DNA of 64,000 bases, from the NCBI GenBank assembly GCA_020161615.1, contig JAIUPD010000006.1:1-64000 (forward strand). The letters run 5' to 3'. This DNA comes from Pseudomonadota bacterium (GTDB taxonomy: Bacteria > Pseudomonadota > Alphaproteobacteria > Rhodobacterales > Rhodobacteraceae). The position numbers were made by a program, and so were the translations under genes. This document shows positions 40,404-49,649 of this stretch, piece after piece; position 1 is the stretch's first letter; every line of letters begins with the position of its first letter. The notes under the pieces are model-generated. The model was not told the DNA's origin. It worked only from the letters and a program-made list of their open reading frames with translations, and ran no database searches.

Positions 40404-41540
40404 ATGGCATTCTGGAAACAGCTCTTTCTGAGCCTCGTGCTGCTTTGCGGCGCCCTGTGGGGGGCGGCGCTCTGGGTGCCCGGCGCGGCGGGGCTGCTGC
40501 GGTCCTGGGGTTTGGGACCCGTCATGGATCAGGTGGGCATTCCGGCCGAAGCGGCGGAACCCGCGGCGCCGGCTGCGGGCCGACCGCGCGGGGCAGGGGG
40601 CGGCGCCGTGGTTCGGGCGGAACCCCCGGGCGAGGGCCGGGTTGCGGATACCGTCGCGGCCATCGGTGACGGGCGGGCGCTGCGTTCGGTGACGCTCTAC
40701 CCCCAGACGCCCGGGCATGTGGCCGAGGTTCTGGTGCAATCGGGCCAGCGGGTCGAGGCGGGGGCGGTGATCCTGCGACTTGACAGCGAGGCCGAGGAGA
40801 TCGGCCTCGAACGCGCCCGCTTGGTGCTGGACGACGCGCGGACCCGGCGCGACCGGGTGCAGCAATTGCGCGGCTCGGGCGCGGCGACCGATGTGCAGAT
40901 CCGCGAGGCAGAGCTGGCCGTGCGTCAGGCCGAGCTTGGGTTGCGTCAGGCCGAGTTCGACCTCACCCAGCGCACGCTGCTGGCGCCGATCAACGGCTGG
41001 CTGGGCATCCTGAACGTCGAGCCCGGCACCCAGGTCGGCACCCAGACCGAGATTGCCCAGATCGACGACCGCAGCGCGCTGCTGGTCGACTTCCGCCTGC
41101 CTGAAAGCATGGTCGGCCGCGTGGCCCTCGGCGATGCGGTCGAGGCCGAGATCCTGGCCGGGGGGCAGGGCAGGGTGACCGGCCATGTCAGCGCCATCGA
41201 CAACCGGGTCGACGCGGCAAGCCGGACGCTGCGCGTTCAGGCGCGGCTGGAGAATGCCGAGGACCGGCTGCGGGCGGGCATGGCCTTTTCCATCCGTATC
41301 GCCTTGCCGGGAAGCCCTGCGGCCTCGGTCGATCCGCTGGCCGTGCAATGGAGCCGCGAGGGCGCCTTCGTCTGGGTGGTGCGCGAGGGGGTCGCGACCC
41401 GCCTGCCCATCGCGATCCTGCAGCGCGCCGATCAGGCGGTGATGGTCGAGGCCGATTTCCAGCCCGGCGATCTGGTGATCGTCGAAGGGGTGCAATCCGT
41501 GCGCCCCGGCGCCCCCGTCACACTGCAAGGCGAGGGCTGA
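40404..41540 (+). CDS. RND efflux periplasmic adaptor (membrane fusion protein)
   Basis: 378 aa. One N-terminal membrane anchor (FWKQLFLSLVLLCGALWGAALWV) precedes a Pro/Ala-rich linker. The lipoyl halves (LYPQTPGHVAEVLVQSGQRVEAG and TLLAPINGWLGILNVEPGTQV) flank a short alpha-hairpin (DARTRRDRVQQL...AELAVRQAELGLRQAE). Beta-barrel and membrane-proximal domains follow. The permease gene starts 3 bp after it. No outer-membrane factor or regulator gene is adjacent, so it presumably uses a TolC encoded elsewhere. The exported substrate is unknown. Confidence 0.9.
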   Translation: MAFWKQLFLSLVLLCGALWGAALWVPGAAGLLRSWGLGPVMDQVGIPAEAAEPAAPAAGRPRGAGGGAVVRAEPPGEGRVADTVAAIGDGRALRSVTLYPQTPGHVAEVLVQSGQRVEAGAVILRLDSEAEEIGLERARLVLDDARTRRDRVQQLRGSGAATDVQIREAELAVRQAELGLRQAEFDLTQRTLLAPINGWLGILNVEPGTQVGTQTEIAQIDDRSALLVDFRLPESMVGRVALGDAVEAEILAGGQGRVTGHVSAIDNRVDAASRTLRVQARLENAEDRLRAGMAFSIRIALPGSPAASVDPLAVQWSREGAFVWVVREGVATRLPIAILQRADQAVMVEADFQPGDLVIVEGVQSVRPGAPVTLQGEG

Positions 41541-41543
41541 GCC

Positions 41544-44500
41544 ATGTCCACCCGCATCGAGCGCAGCGCGCATCTGTCGGGCACCGCCATGCTGATCCGG
41601 CGGCCGATCCTGGCCTTCGTGCTGAACGCGCTGATCCTGCTGGCGGGCATCGCCGGGGGTCTGGGCGGCGAGGTGCGGGAATTGCCGGATGTGGACCGCC
41701 CGGTGATCACCATCACCACGAACTACGCCGGGGCCGCCCCTGAAACCATCGACCGCGAGATCACCGCCTTGATCGAGGGTGCGGCGGGGCGCGTCTCGGG
41801 CGTCAGCGCGATTTCGTCCAGTTCCCGGTTCGGCCGCAGCCGGGTGACGGTCGAATTCTCCACCTCGACCGATCTCGATGTGGCGGCGACCGACATGCGC
41901 GACGCCATCGCCCGGATCACCAACAGCCTGCCGGACCAGGCCGACGCCCCCCGGATCGTCAAGGCCGACGCCAACGCCGATGCGGTCATGCGGCTGTCGC
42001 TGACCTCGGCCACGCGCAGCCCGCAGGACCTGACGCGGATCATCGAGGATCTGGTGCAGGACCGGCTTCTGTCGGCCGAGGGGGTGGCCGATCTGCAGGT
42101 CTACGGCAACCGGCAAGAGGTCTTCCGCATCGACATCGACATGCGGCAACTGGCGGCGCGGGGCCTGTCGCTGGCCAATATCCGTGATGCGGTATCGACC
42201 GTCTCCTATGACGCGCCCGCGGGCTCGCTGGCCTCCGAGCGGCAATCGCTGGTCGTGCGCACCACCGCCGCCATCACCACCCCGGCGCAGTTCGAGGCGC
42301 TGGTGCTGGCCGATGGGGTACGGCTCGGCGACGTGGCGCAGGTCAGCATGGGGCCGGGGCTGGGGGAATCCATCCTGCGCGCGAATGGTGAGGCCGGGAT
42401 CGGTCTGGGCATCATCCGCGCGGCGCAATCCAACACGCTCAACATCTCGGCCGCGGTGACCCGCGCCGTCGAGGAAATCCGCCCCCTGTTGCCGCCGGAC
42501 GTGTCGCTGACCATCACCTCGGACGACGCGACCTTCATTCAGGGCGCGCTGGACGAGGTGATCACGACCCTGGCGCTGGCCACGCTGATCGTGATCGCGG
42601 TGATCTATGTCTTCCTGCTGGATCTGCGCGCCACCTTCATCCCCGCGATCGCCATGCCGGTGGCGCTGGTCGGCACGTTGGCGGCGATCTGGATCGTCGG
42701 ATTCTCCATCAACATCCTGACCCTGCTGGCGCTGGTTCTGGCCACCGGCATGGTGGTGGATGACGCCATCGTCGTTTTGGAAAACATCGTGCGCCGCCGC
42801 TCCGAAGGCATGGGTGCCCGCGCCGCTGCCGTGCTGGGCACGCAACAGGTCTTCTTTGCCGTCGTCACCACCACGGCGACCCTGGCCGCGGTCTTCGTGC
42901 CGCTGTCGTTCCTGCCGGGGCAGGCGGGGGGGCTGTTCCGAGAATTCGGCTTCACGCTGGCCATGGCGGTGATGCTGTCCTCGGTCGTGGCGCTGACGCT
43001 TTGCCCGGTGCTGGCCAGCCGGTTGCTGCGCGACCACAAGGCGCCCGCAAAACGCGGCCCGATGCAGCGGCTGGGCGATGCGCTGGCGGGATTCTACCGC
43101 GTGACCTTGAAGGCGGCGCTGGCCGCGCCGATGGTGGTGCTGGTGGCGAGCGGGCTCTTTGCCGGGGGGGCGTTCCTCTCGGCCGGGCTGATCCATCAGG
43201 AACTGACCCCGCCCGAGGACCGCGCCGTCGCGCTGTTGCGTATTTCGGCGCCGCAGGGCGTCTCGCTGGACCATACCGCCGCGGCGATGCGCGAGGTCGA
43301 GGATCTGTTGCAGCCGCTGATGGCCTCGGGCGAGGTCACCAATCTTTTCTCCATCGCCGGGGCAGGCGGGTCCACCAATTCGGGCTTCATGGTGATGACC
43401 CTGGCGCCCTGGGACCAACGGACCCGCAGCCAGCAGGAAATCGTGGGTGAGATCAACGGCTTGCTGCGTCAGGTGATCGGCGTCCGCGCCTTTGCCATGC
43501 AGCCCAACAGCCTGCGGATCCGCGGAGCGGGGCAGGGGCTTTCCTTCGCCATCGTCGGGCCCAGCTATGACGCGCTGGCGACGCAGGCCAGCGAGCTTGT
43601 CGCGGCGATGGAGCGGAACCCGGCCTTCGGTCAGGTGCGGATCGACTATGACACCACCCAGCCCCAGCTTTTCATCGAAGTCGACCGCGCCCGCGCCTCG
43701 GATCTTGGCATCTCGATCGCCGGTCTGGGCGAGGCGCTGCAGGCGGTGCTGGACGGGCGCACGGTCGGCACGGTCTTCATCGGCGACCGCAGCCACGACA
43801 TCCAGCTCATCTCGACCGCCGATCCGGTGAACGATCCTTCGGACCTTGAGCGGGTCTTCATGCGCACGGCCTCGGGGCAGATGGTGCCGATCTCGACCTT
43901 CGTGACGCTGGAAGAACGCGCCGTGGCGCCAGAACTGGGCCGCGAGTCGCAGATGCGCTCGATCCCGATCAGCGCCAGCCTGACGGACGATCTGTCGCTC
44001 GGCAGCGCGCTGTCGCAGGTGGAGGCGCTGGCGGCCGAGATCCTGCCCGCGGGCAGCCGCATCGTTCCCCTGGCCGAGGCCGCGACTTTGGGCGAGACCA
44101 ATTCCGGGATCTTCCTGACCTTCGGATTCGCCATCCTCATCGTGCTGCTGGTTCTTTCGGCGCAGTTCGAAAGTTTCATCTCGGCTTTCATCGTCATGTC
44201 CACCGTGCCGCTGGGTCTGGCCTGCGCCCTGCTGGCGCTTTTGCTGACCGGGGGCAGCCTGAACGTCTATTCCCAGATCGGACTGGTCTTGCTGGTCGGG
44301 ATCATGGCCAAGAACGGCATCCTGATCGTCGAATTCGCCAACCAGCTGCGCGATCAGGGGCGCAGTGTGCGCGACGCGATCATGGAGGGCTCGGTGATCC
44401 GCCTGCGTCCGGTGATGATGACCATGGTGTCGACCGTGCTGGGCGGCGTGCCGCTGATCCTGTCGCAGGGGGCGGGGGCCGAGGCGCGCGAGGCGCTGGG

Positions 44501-44657
44501 TTGGGTCATCGTCGGCGGGCTGGGGCTGGCCACGCTGGTGACGCTCTACCTGCTGCCGGTGGTCTATCTGCTGATCGCCGGGTTCAGCACGCCCAAGGCG
44601 GCCGAGGAAGCCCGCCTGCGCCGCGAACTGGATCAGGCCGAGGCGGGGGGAGCATAG
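41544..44657 (+). CDS. RND efflux transporter permease
   Basis: 1037 aa, full length for an AcrB/MexB-type HAE1 proton-drug antiporter with twelve transmembrane segments and two large periplasmic loops. TM4 has GMVVDDAIVVLENIVRR with the proton-relay Asp pair. FFAVVTTTATLAAVFVPLSFLPGQAGGLF and the C-terminal GLVLLVGIMAKNGILIVEFANQLR and RLRPVMMTMVSTVLGGVPL stretches are family hallmarks. It acts with the adaptor encoded upstream. Export of toxic aromatics or drugs is plausible from context but not shown. Confidence 0.93.
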   Translation: MSTRIERSAHLSGTAMLIRRPILAFVLNALILLAGIAGGLGGEVRELPDVDRPVITITTNYAGAAPETIDREITALIEGAAGRVSGVSAISSSSRFGRSRVTVEFSTSTDLDVAATDMRDAIARITNSLPDQADAPRIVKADANADAVMRLSLTSATRSPQDLTRIIEDLVQDRLLSAEGVADLQVYGNRQEVFRIDIDMRQLAARGLSLANIRDAVSTVSYDAPAGSLASERQSLVVRTTAAITTPAQFEALVLADGVRLGDVAQVSMGPGLGESILRANGEAGIGLGIIRAAQSNTLNISAAVTRAVEEIRPLLPPDVSLTITSDDATFIQGALDEVITTLALATLIVIAVIYVFLLDLRATFIPAIAMPVALVGTLAAIWIVGFSINILTLLALVLATGMVVDDAIVVLENIVRRRSEGMGARAAAVLGTQQVFFAVVTTTATLAAVFVPLSFLPGQAGGLFREFGFTLAMAVMLSSVVALTLCPVLASRLLRDHKAPAKRGPMQRLGDALAGFYRVTLKAALAAPMVVLVASGLFAGGAFLSAGLIHQELTPPEDRAVALLRISAPQGVSLDHTAAAMREVEDLLQPLMASGEVTNLFSIAGAGGSTNSGFMVMTLAPWDQRTRSQQEIVGEINGLLRQVIGVRAFAMQPNSLRIRGAGQGLSFAIVGPSYDALATQASELVAAMERNPAFGQVRIDYDTTQPQLFIEVDRARASDLGISIAGLGEALQAVLDGRTVGTVFIGDRSHDIQLISTADPVNDPSDLERVFMRTASGQMVPISTFVTLEERAVAPELGRESQMRSIPISASLTDDLSLGSALSQVEALAAEILPAGSRIVPLAEAATLGETNSGIFLTFGFAILIVLLVLSAQFESFISAFIVMSTVPLGLACALLALLLTGGSLNVYSQIGLVLLVGIMAKNGILIVEFANQLRDQGRSVRDAIMEGSVIRLRPVMMTMVSTVLGGVPLILSQGAGAEAREALGWVIVGGLGLATLVTLYLLPVVYLLIAGFSTPKAAEEARLRRELDQAEAGGA

Positions 44658-44660
44658 GCC

Positions 44661-44684
44661 CCGCCGCAACCGGACCCGCGGCGG
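44661..44684. terminator. Hairpin between convergent RND permease and kdgK genes
   Basis: CCGCCGC and GCGGCGG arms with a 10-nt loop lie in the 48-bp gap of two convergent genes. No T-run, so only a weak candidate for a shared terminator. Confidence 0.35.
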
Positions 44685-44705
44685 CGAACGGGCGCAAGGG
44701 CATGG

Positions 44706-45659
44706 TCAGCGATCCGCCGAGGCGATCTCCCGTTGCGCCTCGGCCCAACCGCGCCGCAAGACCCCGGGCTCGGCCAGCGCGCCATAGACGCCAATGACCT
44801 CGGCCGCCATCCGGTTGGCAAGACGTGCCGCCACGGTCGGCGCGTGTCCCGCCAGCCGCGCGGCCAGATAGGCGCCGTTGAACCCGTCGCCCGCACCGGT
44901 CGTATCCAGCGGCGTCAGGTCGGGCAGGGCAGGGACGACCTGGGCGGGCGTGCCAGCGGTGGCGGTCAGCGCCCCCTCGGCCCCCAGCTTCAGCGCAACT
45001 TCGGGCACGCCCAGCGACAGGAGGCGCCCGCAGCAGACCTGGGGATCGGTATCGCCGAAGAGCGCGCCCTCATCGGGCCAGCTGGGCAGGGCGATGTCGC
45101 AAACCGCCAGCAGTTCCCGCATGGCAGAGCGGGCGACGTCGGGGCCGGGCCAGAGCGCCGGACGCCAGTTCGGATCGAAGGACACCAGCGCCCCGCCTTG
45201 CCGCGCGCGGGCCAGTTCGTCGCGCAGGACGCGCCGGGCCTCGGGCGTCAGGATCGCCAGGGTGATGCCTGAGACATGGATCAGGTCCCGTCCCGTCAGG
45301 CTTTGACGCAGCGCGGCGGGATCGTCGGCCAGCCGCCGCGCGGCGCTGTCCGACCGCCAATAGGAAAAAGACCGCTCGCCCGCCGCATCCAGCGTGATCG
45401 CATAGAGGCCCGGCCGAAGCCCCGGCAGGCGGGGACTGGCGGCGGTGCCGATCCCGTGGCCGGCCATGAAATCGCGCTGCCGGTCCGAGAAGGGGTCATC
45501 CCCGAAGGCGGTGACGTAATCGGTCTCGGCCTCGGGCGGCAGCAGCGCGCGCAGCATCCACAGCGTGTTGAACGTGTCCCCCGCATGGCCCAGATGCCAG
45601 TCAGCCCCCCGGGCCTGCAGCTCCAGCATGCATTCCCCGACCGAGGCCACCCGGATCAT
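44706..45659 (-). CDS. kdgK: 2-dehydro-3-deoxygluconate kinase (PfkB family)
   Basis: 317 aa. PfkB features are visible: RVASVGECMLEL with a substrate glycine region at the start, HVSGITLAIL and FDPNWRPALWP in the middle, and the ATP/anion-hole motif DTTGAGDGFNGAYLA with the catalytic Asp near the C-terminus. It phosphorylates KDG to KDPG, the last step encoded here of hexuronate breakdown. It is the final gene of a nine-gene minus-strand run, with ATGA overlap to uxuB. The KDPG aldolase (Eda) is not in the window. Confidence 0.88.
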   Translation of the reverse strand: MIRVASVGECMLELQARGADWHLGHAGDTFNTLWMLRALLPPEAETDYVTAFGDDPFSDRQRDFMAGHGIGTAASPRLPGLRPGLYAITLDAAGERSFSYWRSDSAARRLADDPAALRQSLTGRDLIHVSGITLAILTPEARRVLRDELARARQGGALVSFDPNWRPALWPGPDVARSAMRELLAVCDIALPSWPDEGALFGDTDPQVCCGRLLSLGVPEVALKLGAEGALTATAGTPAQVVPALPDLTPLDTTGAGDGFNGAYLAARLAGHAPTVAARLANRMAAEVIGVYGALAEPGVLRRGWAEAQREIASADR

Positions 45660-47038
45660 GCGGCACCGCCGCTGAGGCGTGCCACATGCGCCGCGACCTG
45701 ACGGTTCCAGACCGGATCGTCGCGCAAGGGCGGCGGGACCAGCCCGGGCAGCGCCATCAGCGCCGCCGTCAGCGCGACGGGATCGCGGGGGACATCGGCC
45801 AGACGGGCGTGGATCTCCTCGGCCCTTGGATCGCGGAGCGGCCGGTGCTGCGCGGCGTGCCAGACCCAGCCGGCTGTCACCCGGGCGAAACTGTCGGTAT
45901 CCCCGCCCCGCGCCAGCACCTCGGTCGCTGGATTCAGGATACGCGGCGGCAGTTTCTGCGTGCCGTCCATGGCGATCTGCTCCAGCCGGTGCGCGATGGC
46001 CCGGTTTCGGAACCGCGCAAGCAGCGCGGCGGCGTAGTCGGCGGGCTCGACCCCCGGCACCGGCGCCAGGGTCCGCGCCGCGGCCTCCAGATGTATTTGC
46101 GCGGCGCGGGCAATGGCGGGATCGGCGATGGCGTCGCGGACGTATTCATGCCCGGCCGCCAGGCCCAGCCAGGCCAGCAGCGAATGCGTGCCGTTCAGCA
46201 TGCGCAATTTCATCGCCTCATAGAGCGTGACATCCTGAACAAACAGCGCGCCCGCCCGGTCCCAATCGGGGCGGCCCTGGGCGAAGTTGTCCTCGATCAC
46301 CCATTGCAGGAAGGGTTCGGTTTCCACCGCCAGCGGGTCCTCGATACCCGTCAGGCGCCTTGCATCCGCCAGGGTGGCCGGGGTGCTGGCCGGGGTGATG
46401 CGGTCGACCATGGTGCTGGGAAACGGCACCGTCTCAGCGATCCATTCGGCCAGCTCCGGGTCGCGGTGCGCGGCGAAATCGAGGACCAGCCGGCGCAAGA
46501 GATGCCCGTTGCCCGCGAGGTTGTCACAGCTGAGCGGCGTGAAGGGGGGCAGGCCGGCCTGCCGTCGAGCGGCGAGGCCGGCGGCGATCAGGCCCACGGC
46601 ACTGCGGGGCGGGGCATTGCCGGCCAGATCGGCGGCAATGGCGGGGTGGCTGAGGTCCAGCCCGCCGGTCGCGGGGTCGAGGCCATAGGCCTTTTCCGTG
46701 AGGGTCAGCGTGACGATGCGGATCTCGGGCGCGGCCATGCGGGACAGGATCACCTCGGGCGCGAGCCCGCCCAGCACCGGACCCAGCACCTGCGCCCGCG
46801 TCTCGGCCCCGTCGCGGACCAGCAGGGTGAAGCAGCCCTCCTGTGCGCTGAAGAGATCAGCGGCCCGCGCGTCGCGCAGGCCCGCGACCTCGATCCCCCA
46901 ATCCCCGCCGGTCGCCTGAAGCGCGCCTTCGGTATAGACCGCCAGATGCGCGCGGAAAAAGGCGCCCGGCCCCAGATGCAGGATGCCGGGCCGGGGGCGG
47001 TTCGGGTTGCTCAGCAGGGCAGCGAGGGGATGGGTCAC
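45656..47038 (-). CDS. uxuB: Fructuronate reductase / mannitol dehydrogenase family
   Basis: 460 aa, long-chain polyol dehydrogenase. The N-terminal Rossmann part (ILHLGPGAFFRAHLAVYTEG) and the catalytic segment (VPFPSTMVDRITPASTP, KLRMLNGTHSLLAWLG with the active Lys and Asn/His) are typical. In this operon it should reduce D-fructuronate to D-mannonate with NADH. Mannitol or arabinitol dehydrogenase activity belongs to the same family, but neighbouring uxaC and uxuA make UxuB the better call. ATGA overlaps link it to genes on both sides. Confidence 0.88.
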   Translation of the reverse strand: MTHPLAALLSNPNRPRPGILHLGPGAFFRAHLAVYTEGALQATGGDWGIEVAGLRDARAADLFSAQEGCFTLLVRDGAETRAQVLGPVLGGLAPEVILSRMAAPEIRIVTLTLTEKAYGLDPATGGLDLSHPAIAADLAGNAPPRSAVGLIAAGLAARRQAGLPPFTPLSCDNLAGNGHLLRRLVLDFAAHRDPELAEWIAETVPFPSTMVDRITPASTPATLADARRLTGIEDPLAVETEPFLQWVIEDNFAQGRPDWDRAGALFVQDVTLYEAMKLRMLNGTHSLLAWLGLAAGHEYVRDAIADPAIARAAQIHLEAAARTLAPVPGVEPADYAAALLARFRNRAIAHRLEQIAMDGTQKLPPRILNPATEVLARGGDTDSFARVTAGWVWHAAQHRPLRDPRAEEIHARLADVPRDPVALTAALMALPGLVPPPLRDDPVWNRQVAAHVARLSGGAA

Positions 47039-48450
47039 AGCGCATAAGCCCTTCTGGCGGCCTCGCCCGAGAGGTCGCGCGCCAGATGCGCCGCCTCCAC
47101 CGCGCCCAGCCGGTGTTCGCCCACCTGCCGCGCCAGGAACCCGGCCAGCACCCGGCGCCAGACATCGTGACGGGCGGGGATCGACAGCAGCGCGCGGGTG
47201 TCGTCGTTGAACCCGGCGAGATTGGCGAAGCCGGCGGTCTCGACCACCTGCTCCAGATAACGGCGGATGCCCTCGGCGCTATCATGGAACCACCAGGGCG
47301 GCCCCAGCATCAGGCAGGGCCAATAGCCCGCCATCGGTGCCAGTTCCCGCGCATAGGCGCTTTCGTCGAGGGTGAAGACGATGAGGCGCAGCCCCGGCGC
47401 ATGGCCGTGACGGTTGAGCAGCGCGTCGAGCCCGCCGACCCAATCGGCGCGATGGGGAATGTCCGCGCCCATGTTCGCCCCCCGGACCGTGAACATCGCC
47501 CGGTCGGTGTTGCGCCGCGAGCCCGCGTGCAGCTGCATGACCATCCCGTCCTCGGCCGAGAGGCCCGCCATCTCGGTCAGCATCTGGGCGCGGAAGAGCT
47601 CGGCCTCGGCCGGAGTCAGATGGCCCGCGCGGGCGCCGGTCAGTAGGCGCTGGCACTCGGCCAGCGGCAGATCGGCGGTCAGAGGCGAGGGCGTGCCATG
47701 GTCGGTGGCGGTCGCCCCCAGCGCGCGGAAGGCGGCGCGGCGGCGGCGGTGGGCCTCGATCATCCCCGCCCATTCGGCGGTGTCGCAACCGGTCATCGCC
47801 CCGAGCCGGTCGAGGGCTGCGGTGAAGCCCGGTGCCTCGGGGTCGGTCACGGCATCGGGGCGATAGGTCGGGCGCACCCGCGCCCCCCAACCATCCGCCG
47901 CCAGCGCCGCGTGATGCTCCAGGCTATCCAGCGCGCCATCGGTGGTGGCGATGACCGCGACCCCGAAGCGGTCCATCAGCGCGCGGGGGCGCGCGCCGGG
48001 CTCGGCCAGCACCGCGCCGATATGATCGAAGAGCGCATCGGCGTTCTGGGCGCTCAGCCGTTCCGGGCAACCAAGCACCGCCCCCATCGCGTGATCGAGC
48101 CAGAGCGCCGAGGGCGTGCCGGCGAAAAGCCCGTAATGCCGGGCAAAGCAGCGCCAGGCCTCGCGCGGAGAGGCGACGGGCGCCCCGTCCGACCGGGGCA
48201 CGCCCAGGGCGTCATAGGAAATCCCCCGACTGTGCAGCATCCGCAGCAGGTAATGATCCGGCGTGACCAACAGGCTGGCCGCATCGGTGAAGGCCGCATC
48301 GCTGGCGAACCAGGCGGGGTCGGTGTGGCCATGCGGGCTGACGATCGGCAGATCGCGCACGCCTTCATAGAGGTCGCGGGCGATGCGGCGCAGGCCGGGA
48401 TCGGCGGGCAGCAGCCGGTCGGGATGCAGGAAGCCGTCGCCCAGGCTCAT
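47035..48450 (-). CDS. uxaC: Glucuronate isomerase
   Basis: 471 aa, the normal UxaC length. The N-terminal metal-binding stretch LPIVSPHGHTDPAWF has the His-x-His of the amidohydrolase fold. VIATTDGALDSLEHH and LQLHAG-type (MQLHAGSRRNTD) motifs follow, as does FTLDESAYARELAPMAGYWP. It isomerises D-glucuronate to D-fructuronate (and galacturonate to tagaturonate). It is coupled to uxuA and uxuB by overlaps. Confidence 0.92.
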   Translation of the reverse strand: MSLGDGFLHPDRLLPADPGLRRIARDLYEGVRDLPIVSPHGHTDPAWFASDAAFTDAASLLVTPDHYLLRMLHSRGISYDALGVPRSDGAPVASPREAWRCFARHYGLFAGTPSALWLDHAMGAVLGCPERLSAQNADALFDHIGAVLAEPGARPRALMDRFGVAVIATTDGALDSLEHHAALAADGWGARVRPTYRPDAVTDPEAPGFTAALDRLGAMTGCDTAEWAGMIEAHRRRRAAFRALGATATDHGTPSPLTADLPLAECQRLLTGARAGHLTPAEAELFRAQMLTEMAGLSAEDGMVMQLHAGSRRNTDRAMFTVRGANMGADIPHRADWVGGLDALLNRHGHAPGLRLIVFTLDESAYARELAPMAGYWPCLMLGPPWWFHDSAEGIRRYLEQVVETAGFANLAGFNDDTRALLSIPARHDVWRRVLAGFLARQVGEHRLGAVEAAHLARDLSGEAARRAYAL

Positions 48451-49649
48451 GCAAAGGCCCCCGTCACCTTGAGCGCCCGCTCCACCCCGCGCAATTCGGC
48501 CAGACCGCGCAGCCGACCGACCAGCGGATAGCCCGGCTGGCCGCCCCGGCGCAGGTCGTCGGCGATCTCCTGCCCGTGGTCGGGGCGCATGGGGATCTCG
48601 TGATCCGGGCGCCCCTCGGCCCGGCGGCGGGCTTCCTCGCGCAGGACGGCGGCGATCAGCGCAACCATGTCGGTTTCCCCCTCCAGATGCTCGTCCTCGA
48701 AGAACGAGCCATCCGCCTCGCGCCGGACGTTGCGAAGGTGCAGGAAATGCACCTTGGCCCCGAACCGGTCCATCATCGCCGGCAGGTCATTGTCGGCCCG
48801 CGCCCCCAGCGACCCCGAACACAGGGTCATGCCGTTGGCCGGGCTCCCCACCGCCCCCAGCACCGCGGCGTAATCCCCGGCGGTGGACATGATGCGCGGC
48901 AAGCCCAGCAGGGGGAAGGGGGGATCGTCGGGATGACAGCACAGGCGCAGGCCGAGGCGTTCGGCCAGGGGCACCACCTCGGACAGGAAGTCGATGAAAT
49001 GGCTGCGCAGCCGCTCGGCGCTGATCGCGCCATATTCGGCCAGATGGTCGCGGACGGCGCCCATGTCCATCGCCTCGGTCGAGCCGGGCAGGCCCATGGT
49101 GATCGCATCGGCCAGCGCCCGGCGGGCGCTGTCATCCATCGCGGCAAGCCGCCGCGCGGCGGTGTCGACCACGGCGGGGGCGAAATCCTGCGCGGCGCCC
49201 GGGCGTTGCAGCAGATGGATGTCGAAGGCTGCGAAATCGGCGATGTCGAAGCGCATGGTCCGCGCGCCGGTCGGGCGGCGCCAGCGCAGATCGGTGCGGG
49301 TCCAGTCCAGCACCGGCATGAAATTGTAACAGATGACCCGGATCCCGGCCCCGGCCAGATGTTCGAGCGAGGTCTTGTAGGCCGCGACATGCGCGCGCCA
49401 CTCGCCCTTCTGCTTCTTGATATCCTCGCTGACCGGCAGGCTTTCCACCACCTCCCAGGCCAGGCCCGAGGGGCTGCCGTCCGAGGCCATCGCCACCTCG
49501 GCCTGCCGCCGGGCGATGGCCTCGGCGGTCCAGACCTGGCCGTTCGGCACGTGATGCAGCGCCGAGACGACGCCCTGCACCCCGGCTTGGGCGATATCCT
49601 CGGGGCGGATCGGATCGCGCGGACCGAACCAACGCCACGTGTGCCTCAT
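48447..49649 (-). CDS. uxuA: Mannonate dehydratase
   Basis: 400 aa from the ATG at 49649. MRHTWRWFGPRDPI at the start, GVVSALHHVPNGQVW, YNFMPVLDWTRTDL, and the metal/substrate region LCCHPDDPPFPLLGLPRIMST are diagnostic of UxuA. FLHLRNVRREADGSFFEDEHLEG completes the site. It dehydrates D-mannonate to 2-keto-3-deoxygluconate with Mn/Fe. ATGA overlaps both ways; it bridges UxuB and KdgK steps. Confidence 0.94.
   Translation of the reverse strand: MRHTWRWFGPRDPIRPEDIAQAGVQGVVSALHHVPNGQVWTAEAIARRQAEVAMASDGSPSGLAWEVVESLPVSEDIKKQKGEWRAHVAAYKTSLEHLAGAGIRVICYNFMPVLDWTRTDLRWRRPTGARTMRFDIADFAAFDIHLLQRPGAAQDFAPAVVDTAARRLAAMDDSARRALADAITMGLPGSTEAMDMGAVRDHLAEYGAISAERLRSHFIDFLSEVVPLAERLGLRLCCHPDDPPFPLLGLPRIMSTAGDYAAVLGAVGSPANGMTLCSGSLGARADNDLPAMMDRFGAKVHFLHLRNVRREADGSFFEDEHLEGETDMVALIAAVLREEARRRAEGRPDHEIPMRPDHGQEIADDLRRGGQPGYPLVGRLRGLAELRGVERALKVTGAFA

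Noticed and set aside
40299-44669. 1456-codon minus-strand frame opposite the RND genes
   Set aside because: Composition (His, Arg, Gln, Asp repeats) is that of an antisense shadow; the plus strand encodes complete RND adaptor and permease proteins.
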